Below are positions 56,747 to 64,000 of a DNA stretch of 64,000 nucleotides, piece by piece; within the stretch, counting starts at the first letter, position 1; each line of letters starts with the position of its first letter. The notes below the pieces were generated by a model that saw only the letters and a program-made list of their open reading frames with translations, was not told where the DNA came from and did no database searches. This stretch comes from Dechloromonas sp. Dech2017 (GTDB taxonomy: Bacteria > Pseudomonadota > Gammaproteobacteria > Burkholderiales > Rhodocyclaceae): assembly GCA_009469585.1 (NCBI GenBank), contig SSXW01000008.1:1-64000 (forward strand). Direction: 5' to 3'. A program made the position numbers and the translations under genes.

Positions 56747-57232
56747 TCACTCCAGGATTTTCTGCATGAGCAGGGCATGGCCGGCCGCCGGGTCGAGGAC
56801 GTAGGGCGCGAAACCGGCCTGCCGGTAGGAGGCCATCGCCCGCGTGTTGGCGGACAGTACTTCGAGGGTCAGCTTGCAGCAGCCGAGCTGGCGGGCGCGC
56901 TGTTCGGCCCAGCCGAGCAACGCCTGGCCAATGCCCCGGCCGCGCAGTTCACGGCGCACGACGATGTCGTCCACGTTGAGCAGCGGTCGGGCAGCGAAGG
57001 TCGAGAAGCCGGCGAAGCAGTCGATCAGCCCGACCGCCTCGCCGTCCACCCAGGCCAGCGCACCGTGGAAGCCCGGCACTTCGCGCATGGTGGCGACCAG
57101 ATGGAGCTTGGCGTAGTCGGACAAGCCGTCGCCGCCGCCCATCGGGTCGCTGGCGTAGTGGTCTAGCAGGTCGAGCCAGCTGGTCGCCTGCGCCGGATCG
57201 GCCAGGTCGAGGGGAAGGACGGACGGACTCAC
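56747..57232 (-). CDS. GNAT family N-acetyltransferase
   Basis: A 161-residue acetyltransferase. Acetyl-CoA-binding motif '[19 protein letters not shown]' (R/Q-x-x-G-x-G/A) and '[19 protein letters not shown]' are typical GNAT. The substrate cannot be read from sequence. The GTG start overlaps the ubiD stop (GTGA, 57229-57232), so it is translated with ubiD. Confidence 0.85.
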   Translation of the reverse strand: MSPSVLPLDLADPAQATSWLDLLDHYASDPMGGGDGLSDYAKLHLVATMREVPGFHGALAWVDGEAVGLIDCFAGFSTFAARPLLNVDDIVVRRELRGRGIGQALLGWAEQRARQLGCCKLTLEVLSANTRAMASYRQAGFAPYVLDPAAGHALLMQKILE

Positions 57233-58704
57233 AGCCCGAGATCGTCCCACATGGCGTCCACCTTCTGCTTGACGTCGGCATCCATGACGATGGGCCGCCC
57301 CCACTCGCGGCTGGTCTCGCCCGGCCACTTGTTGGTCGCGTCCAGCCCCATCTTGGAACCGAGGCCGGCGACCGGGCTGGCGAAGTCGAGGTAGTCGATC
57401 GGCGTGTTGTCGACCAGCGTCGTGTCGCGCGTCGCGTCCATCCGCGTCGTCATCGCCCAGACCACTTCCTTCCAGTCGCGGATGTCGATGTCGTCGTCGA
57501 CGACGATGATCGTCTTGGTGTACATGAACTGGCGCAGGAAGGACCAGATGCCGAACATGATGCGCTTGGCATGGCCGGGATACTGTTTCTTGATCGAAAC
57601 GATGGCCATGCGGTACGAGCAGCCCTCCGGCGGCAGGTAGAAATCGACGATTTCCGGGTACTGCTTCTGCAACAGCGGCACGAAGACCTCGTTGAGCGCG
57701 ACGCCGAGCACGGCCGGCTCGTCGGGCGGCTTGCCGGTGTAGGTGCTGTGGTAGATCGGGTCGCGGCGCATGGTGATGCGCTCGATGGTGAACACCGGGA
57801 ATTCGGCCTGCTCGTTGTAGTAGCCGGTGTGGTCGCCATACGGGCCTTCGAGCGCCATCTCGCCGGGGTGGATGACACCCTCCAATACGATCTCGGCCGA
57901 GGCCGGCACCTGCAGCGTCGAACCGAGGCATTGCGTCAGTTCGGTCTTGCCGCCGCGCAGCAGCCCGGCGAACTGGTATTCGGACAGCGAATCGGGCACC
58001 GGCGTCACGGCGCCGAGGATGGTCGCCGGGTCGCAGCCGAGCACCACCGCCACCGGGAAGGGCTGCCCCGGGTTGGCCAGCTGGTGATCGCGAAAATCGA
58101 GCGCCCCGCCGCGATGGGCCAGCCAGCGCATGATCACCTTGTTCGGCCCCAACACCTGCTGGCGGTAGATGCCGAGGTTCTGCCGGGCCTTGTGCGGCCC
58201 TTTGGTGACGACCAGGCCCCAGGTGATCAGCGGCGCGATGTCGCCCGGCCAGCAGTGCTGGATCGGCAGCCTGGCCAGATCGACGTCCTTGCCCTCCCAG
58301 ACGACTTCCTGGCAGGGCGCGTTCGACACCTTCTTCGGTGCCATGTTGAGCACTTGTTTGAGAATGGGCAGCTTGTCCCAGGCGTCCTTCAAGCCTTTCG
58401 GCGGCTCCGGCTCTTTCAGGTAGGCGAGCAGCTTGCCGACCTCGCGCAACGCCTGCACCGAATCCTCGCCCATGCCCAGCGCCACCCGCTGCGGCGTGCC
58501 GAACAGGTTGGCGAGCACCGGCATGGCGTGGGCCTGGCCGCCGCTCACCGGCTTTTCGAAGAGAATGGCCGGCCCCCCGGCGCGCAGCACGCGGTCGCAG
58601 ATCTCGGTCATTTCCAGGCGGGTGTCGACCGCGACGCCGACCCGCTTCAGTTCGCCGGTCTTTTCCAGTTGCGACATGAAGTCGCGCAGATCGTGGTATT
58701 TCAT
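57229..58704 (-). CDS. ubiD: 3-octaprenyl-4-hydroxybenzoate decarboxylase UbiD
   Basis: A 491-residue UbiD that decarboxylates the prenylated benzoate in ubiquinone synthesis using prenylated FMN. '[18 protein letters not shown]' start, '[17 protein letters not shown]', the Glu-rich catalytic '[17 protein letters not shown]', and '[22 protein letters not shown]'. The start at 58704 puts the family start at residue 2; the open frame beyond is non-coding. A prenyl-FMN synthase (ubiX) is not in the window. Confidence 0.95.
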   Translation of the reverse strand: MKYHDLRDFMSQLEKTGELKRVGVAVDTRLEMTEICDRVLRAGGPAILFEKPVSGGQAHAMPVLANLFGTPQRVALGMGEDSVQALREVGKLLAYLKEPEPPKGLKDAWDKLPILKQVLNMAPKKVSNAPCQEVVWEGKDVDLARLPIQHCWPGDIAPLITWGLVVTKGPHKARQNLGIYRQQVLGPNKVIMRWLAHRGGALDFRDHQLANPGQPFPVAVVLGCDPATILGAVTPVPDSLSEYQFAGLLRGGKTELTQCLGSTLQVPASAEIVLEGVIHPGEMALEGPYGDHTGYYNEQAEFPVFTIERITMRRDPIYHSTYTGKPPDEPAVLGVALNEVFVPLLQKQYPEIVDFYLPPEGCSYRMAIVSIKKQYPGHAKRIMFGIWSFLRQFMYTKTIIVVDDDIDIRDWKEVVWAMTTRMDATRDTTLVDNTPIDYLDFASPVAGLGSKMGLDATNKWPGETSREWGRPIVMDADVKQKVDAMWDDLGL

Positions 58705-58824
58705 CGAAGCCTTCGCAAAGTCAGCCAGCGCCGATTTTAACAAGGCGGACGACCCGATATTTGGCGACGTGTGCGCTATCATTGCCTTCAGTGTTAAAAA
58801 TCTGTCACGAACAGGAGGGCAACG

Positions 58825-59373
58825 GTGAAAGGCATCGTATTTACCGAATTTCTCGAAATGGTCGAGCAACGCTTCTCTGCCAACCTGGCCGACGACATCA
58901 TCGACGACGCCAACCTCCCGTCGGGCGGGGCCTATACCGCCATCGGCACCTACCCGCATGAGGAAATGGTCGCGCTGGTGCAGGCCCTGGCGGCACGCAG
59001 CGGCATCGCCCTCCCCGACTTGCTGCGCACTTTCGGACAACACCTGTTCGGACGTTTCGTCGTCGCCTACCCGGGCTTTTTTAGCCATCCGCACGATGCC
59101 TTCAGCTTTCTCTCGGGCATCGAAGTCATCATCCACGCCGAAGTGCGCAAACTGTACCCGGACGCCGAGTTGCCACACTTCGCCGTCGAGTCCCACACGC
59201 CGCAACAGCTGGTGCTGCGCTACCGCTCCGGGCGGCATTTCGAGGATCTCGCCCAAGGCCTGATCGAAGGCTGCTTGGCCCATTTCGGTGGCGGCATCAC
59301 CCTCCACAGGGAACAGGTCGATGCCGGCCCGGGACGCAGCGAGCGCTTCACGCTGACCCGCCAGGCAGCCTGA
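58825..59373 (+). CDS. H-NOX haem-binding nitric oxide sensor
   Basis: A 182-residue stand-alone H-NOX (haem nitric oxide/oxygen binding) protein. Proximal haem ligand His104 in '[16 protein letters not shown]' and the haem-propionate motif Y133-R-S-G-R137 match the family. Stand-alone H-NOX proteins of facultative proteobacteria bind NO but not O2 and control a neighbouring kinase or cyclic-di-GMP enzyme. Here the partner kinase begins at the last base of the stop codon (TGATG). AGGAGG lies upstream of the start region ('CAGGAGGGCAACG'). Confidence 0.93.
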   Translation: MKGIVFTEFLEMVEQRFSANLADDIIDDANLPSGGAYTAIGTYPHEEMVALVQALAARSGIALPDLLRTFGQHLFGRFVVAYPGFFSHPHDAFSFLSGIEVIIHAEVRKLYPDAELPHFAVESHTPQQLVLRYRSGRHFEDLAQGLIEGCLAHFGGGITLHREQVDAGPGRSERFTLTRQAA

Positions 59374-60713
59374 TGGACGACCGGCAAGCCCACATCGAAC
59401 GGCTGGAACGCCGGGCTGAACGCGAGCGCCAGGCGCGCAAGGTGGCCGAGGCCTTGCTGGAAGAAAAGAGCCTGGCGCTCTTTCACGCCAACCAGGCCCT
59501 GCAGCAGCAGGCCGGCAATCTGGAACGCGACATCGCCGAGCGCACCACGGAATTGCAGCAGGCTCTGCATCAGGCCGAGGCGGCGACGCGGGCCAAAAGC
59601 GAGTTTCTGGCCATGATGAGCCACGAAATCCGCACCCCGATGAACGGCATCCTGGGCACGGCGCAACTGCTCGACGACCTGCTCGACAAGGAAAGCCAGC
59701 GCCGGCTGCTGGCCACCCTGCGCAACAGCGCCGACAGCCTGCTCGTGCTGATCAACGACATCCTCGATTTCTCGAAGATCGAAGCCGGCAAGCTCCAGCT
59801 CGACCTGCACGATTTCAACCTGAAAAAGCAGATCGGCGCCTGCCTTGACCTGTATCGCCCGCTGGCCGAAGAAAAGGGGCTGACGCTGACCGTCGACCTC
59901 GACCCCGAGTTGCCGGCGCAATTGCGCGGCGACAGTACGCGCATCAAACAGATCATCGGCAACCTGCTGTCGAATGCCATCAAGTTCACCGCCCGCGGCA
60001 CGGTCGCCCTCGCCGTCAAGCCGCTGGCCCGCCCGGATGGACGCTTCGGCCTGGCCTGCACGGTGAGCGACAGCGGCATCGGCATTCCGGCCAACCGGCG
60101 CGACCGGCTGTTCAAGGCCTTTTCCCAGGCCGACTCGTCGACCACCCGCCAGTTCGGCGGCACCGGGCTCGGCCTGGCCATCTGCGCCCAGTTGTGCGCC
60201 GCCATGGGCGGGCACATCGGCATCGACAGCACGCCGGGGAGCGGCAGCACCTTCAGCTTCGAGCTGGCGCTCGATCAGGTCCGGACGCCCGAACCGGTGG
60301 CCGACACCGAGCCTGCTCCAGAGACTTCGGACGAGAAACTGGCCTCGTTGCAGGTGCTGCTGGTCGAGGACCACCCGGTCAACCAGACCCTGGCCCTGGC
60401 CCTGCTCAAGAAGCTCGGCATCCACGCCACGCTGGCCGAGAACGGCAACGCGGCGCTCGATTGCGTGCGCCAGGGCGCTTTCGACATCGTGCTGATGGAC
60501 ATGCTGATGCCGGTGATGGACGGCCTGGAAGCGACCCAGGCCATTCGCCAGATGACGCTCCCCATCCAGCCCTACATCATCGCCCTGACCGCCAACGCCT
60601 TCGAGAGCGACAGGGAGCGCTGCCTGCAGGCGGGCATGGACGACTTTCTCGCCAAGCCCTTTACCTTCGCCGACCTGCGCGCCCGCCTAGCCGCCTTCCG
60701 CCGGCCGCGCTGA
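59373..60713 (+). CDS. Hybrid histidine kinase paired with H-NOX
   Basis: A 446-residue cytosolic kinase without membrane helices: N-terminal coiled coil (residues 1-70), HisKA with His84 in '[14 protein letters not shown]', HATPase ('[11 protein letters not shown]', 'DSGIGIP', 'GGTGLGLAI'), and C-terminal receiver with Asp376 ('[12 protein letters not shown]'). No separate sensor domain is present, in keeping with H-NOX acting as the detachable sensor. It resembles HnoK-type kinases but carries an extra receiver. The output regulator is not adjacent. Confidence 0.9.
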   Translation: MDDRQAHIERLERRAERERQARKVAEALLEEKSLALFHANQALQQQAGNLERDIAERTTELQQALHQAEAATRAKSEFLAMMSHEIRTPMNGILGTAQLLDDLLDKESQRRLLATLRNSADSLLVLINDILDFSKIEAGKLQLDLHDFNLKKQIGACLDLYRPLAEEKGLTLTVDLDPELPAQLRGDSTRIKQIIGNLLSNAIKFTARGTVALAVKPLARPDGRFGLACTVSDSGIGIPANRRDRLFKAFSQADSSTTRQFGGTGLGLAICAQLCAAMGGHIGIDSTPGSGSTFSFELALDQVRTPEPVADTEPAPETSDEKLASLQVLLVEDHPVNQTLALALLKKLGIHATLAENGNAALDCVRQGAFDIVLMDMLMPVMDGLEATQAIRQMTLPIQPYIIALTANAFESDRERCLQAGMDDFLAKPFTFADLRARLAAFRRPR

Positions 60714-60715
60714 TG

Positions 60716-60760
60716 CGCTGCGGTCAACGGGAAAATCCGGGGAAAATCCGAAATTTCAGC
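60716..60760 (-). repeat. GTCGAC-box dispersed repeat in the kinase/ubiA convergent gap
   Basis: On the minus strand: GAAATTTCGGATTTTCCCCG then GATTTTCCCGTTGACCGCAG. It fills the 42-bp gap between the two converging stop codons almost completely. Confidence 0.85.
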
Positions 60761-61631
60761 GCAGCAGGAATTCCAGCGCCACGCCGGCAAAAATAGCTGC
60801 CCCCACCCAGTTGTTGTGCAGGAAGGCCTTGAAGCAGGCCGCCCGCTCACGCCCGCGAATCCACCAATAATGGCGGGCCATGATGCCGCCGGCCACCGCC
60901 AGCCCAACGAAGTAGGCGATGCCAAGGCCGCGCCCGACGCCGACCGCGGCGAGCAGGCCGAGGGTAGCGGCGTAGCACAGCATGACCGCCGCCACGTCGA
61001 AGCGACCGAAGGTGATGGCCGAGGTCTTGATGCCGATTTTCAGGTCGTCGTTGCGGTCGACCATGGCGTATTCGGTGTCGTAGGCCACCGCCCAGAAGAC
61101 GTTGGCGAGCAGCAGCCACCACGCCTCGGCCGGCACCTGGCCGAGATGCGCCGCGTAGGCCATCGGGATGCCAAAGCCGAAGGCAATGCCCAGGTAGGCC
61201 TGCGGGATGGCCAGGAAGCGCTTGGTGAACGGGTAGCTGGCGGCGAGGAAGACAGCCGGCACCGACAGCCCGATGACCAGGCTGTTGCCGAGCGCCAGGA
61301 CCAGGGCGAAGGCGGCCAGCGACAGGCCGGCGAACAGCGCCAGCGCCTCCTTCGTCGTCACCTTGCCGGCGGTCAGCGGGCGCTCCCGGGTGCGCTCGAC
61401 ATGGCGGTCGAAATCGCGGTCGGCGTAGTCGTTGATGACACAGCCGGCCGAGCGCATCAGCACCGTGCCGAGCACGAAGACGACCAGTACCAGCCCATCC
61501 GGCCGCCCGGCCGAAGACAGCCAGAGGGCCCACAGCGTCGGCCAGAGCAGGAGCAGGATGCCGATTGGCTTGTCGAGCCGCATTAGCTTCAGGTAGAGAT
61601 CGCGTTTGGTCGGGCGGGCGGTTTGGTTCAT
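60756..61631 (-). CDS. ubiA: 4-hydroxybenzoate polyprenyltransferase UbiA
   Basis: A 291-residue membrane prenyltransferase adding the isoprenoid tail in ubiquinone synthesis. First Asp motif '[20 protein letters not shown]', second '[23 protein letters not shown]'. Eight or so helices. The minus-strand ATG is at 61631. Together with ubiD and ubiH it gives three ubiquinone genes in the window, in separate places. Confidence 0.96.
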   Translation of the reverse strand: MNQTARPTKRDLYLKLMRLDKPIGILLLLWPTLWALWLSSAGRPDGLVLVVFVLGTVLMRSAGCVINDYADRDFDRHVERTRERPLTAGKVTTKEALALFAGLSLAAFALVLALGNSLVIGLSVPAVFLAASYPFTKRFLAIPQAYLGIAFGFGIPMAYAAHLGQVPAEAWWLLLANVFWAVAYDTEYAMVDRNDDLKIGIKTSAITFGRFDVAAVMLCYAATLGLLAAVGVGRGLGIAYFVGLAVAGGIMARHYWWIRGRERAACFKAFLHNNWVGAAIFAGVALEFLLR

Positions 61632-61788
61632 GGTGGCGCGATTCTACCCTGCCCCCCCCCGCGGCCGGCAGAGGGGGGTTCGGACGAGCAGCACACGGGT
61701 CAAATTGCGAAAATCAACAAGCTCTAGCACAGTGGTACTATATCCTTGCGATTTTGCCTTCTTTCCATCGACTTCTCCCCGACCCGTC

Positions 61789-64000
<2,212 letters not shown>

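Overview
The window is a 64 kb, GC-rich, densely coding bacterial chromosome segment. The gene set (form II RuBisCO with cbbQ/cbbO, hemC-hemD-hemX-hemY, an AlgZ/AlgR-type pair, both ubiquinone and MenA-type prenyltransferases, H-NOX with a histidine kinase) and the codon bias suggest a betaproteobacterium, most likely Rhodocyclales (Dechloromonas/Azonexus-like). That assignment is inference from gene content; no search was run. No rRNA, tRNA or CRISPR array was seen.

Layout. 1-125: the end of an IS5-family insertion sequence running off the left edge. 205-1406: a membrane channel-like protein and an ACP phosphodiesterase-like protein. 1511-2797: remains of a defence locus (a DUF1016/YhcG nuclease broken by a 4-bp duplication, and an HsdR-like scrap). 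3193-8755: cbbM-cbbQ-cbbO and a LysR regulator, the carbon-fixation module. 8809-17036: a DUF3422 protein, a 631-bp inverted-repeat element, purC, a DUF2189 membrane protein, oligopeptidase A, a glutaredoxin, exonuclease III, and a Crp-type regulator followed by a DUF2892 gene with a CRP-like operator between them. 17183-22831 (minus): rsmA-pdxA-surA-lptD, overlapping genes. 22923-29689: amgK-murU cell-wall recycling, pepP, UbiH-like and MenA-like quinone genes, dusB-fis. 29778-33762: purH, purD, hemF. 33832-37776 (minus): the haem operon hemC-hemD-hemX-hemY. 37775-42336: a thioredoxin-like protein, a methyltransferase, a Crp/Fnr regulator and pepN. 42423-45733: a bifunctional glucosylglycerol-phosphate synthase/phosphatase divergent from an MscS channel, together an osmotic-stress module. 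45836-49550: a LytTR response regulator and its kinase, argH, an OsmC protein. 49674-53909 (minus): actP-yjcH and groES-groEL with a perfect CIRCE operator. 54151-60713: dacB, an Fe-S protein, ubiD, and an H-NOX/hybrid kinase pair. 60756-64000: ubiA and a CHASE-PAS hybrid kinase cut by the right edge.

The most unusual signal is a short dispersed repeat of about 35-40 nt: a T-rich stretch followed by a core near TTTTTCCSGTCGACCGCAGC. At least eleven clear copies lie in the window. They sit in four of the eight convergent intergenic gaps, between purD and hemF, between groES and groEL, inside the large inverted-repeat element, and, strikingly, inside coding sequences (murU, pdxA, hemX, an Fe-S protein) without breaking frame. 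Weaker look-alikes occur in several more genes. I recognise no named family for it.
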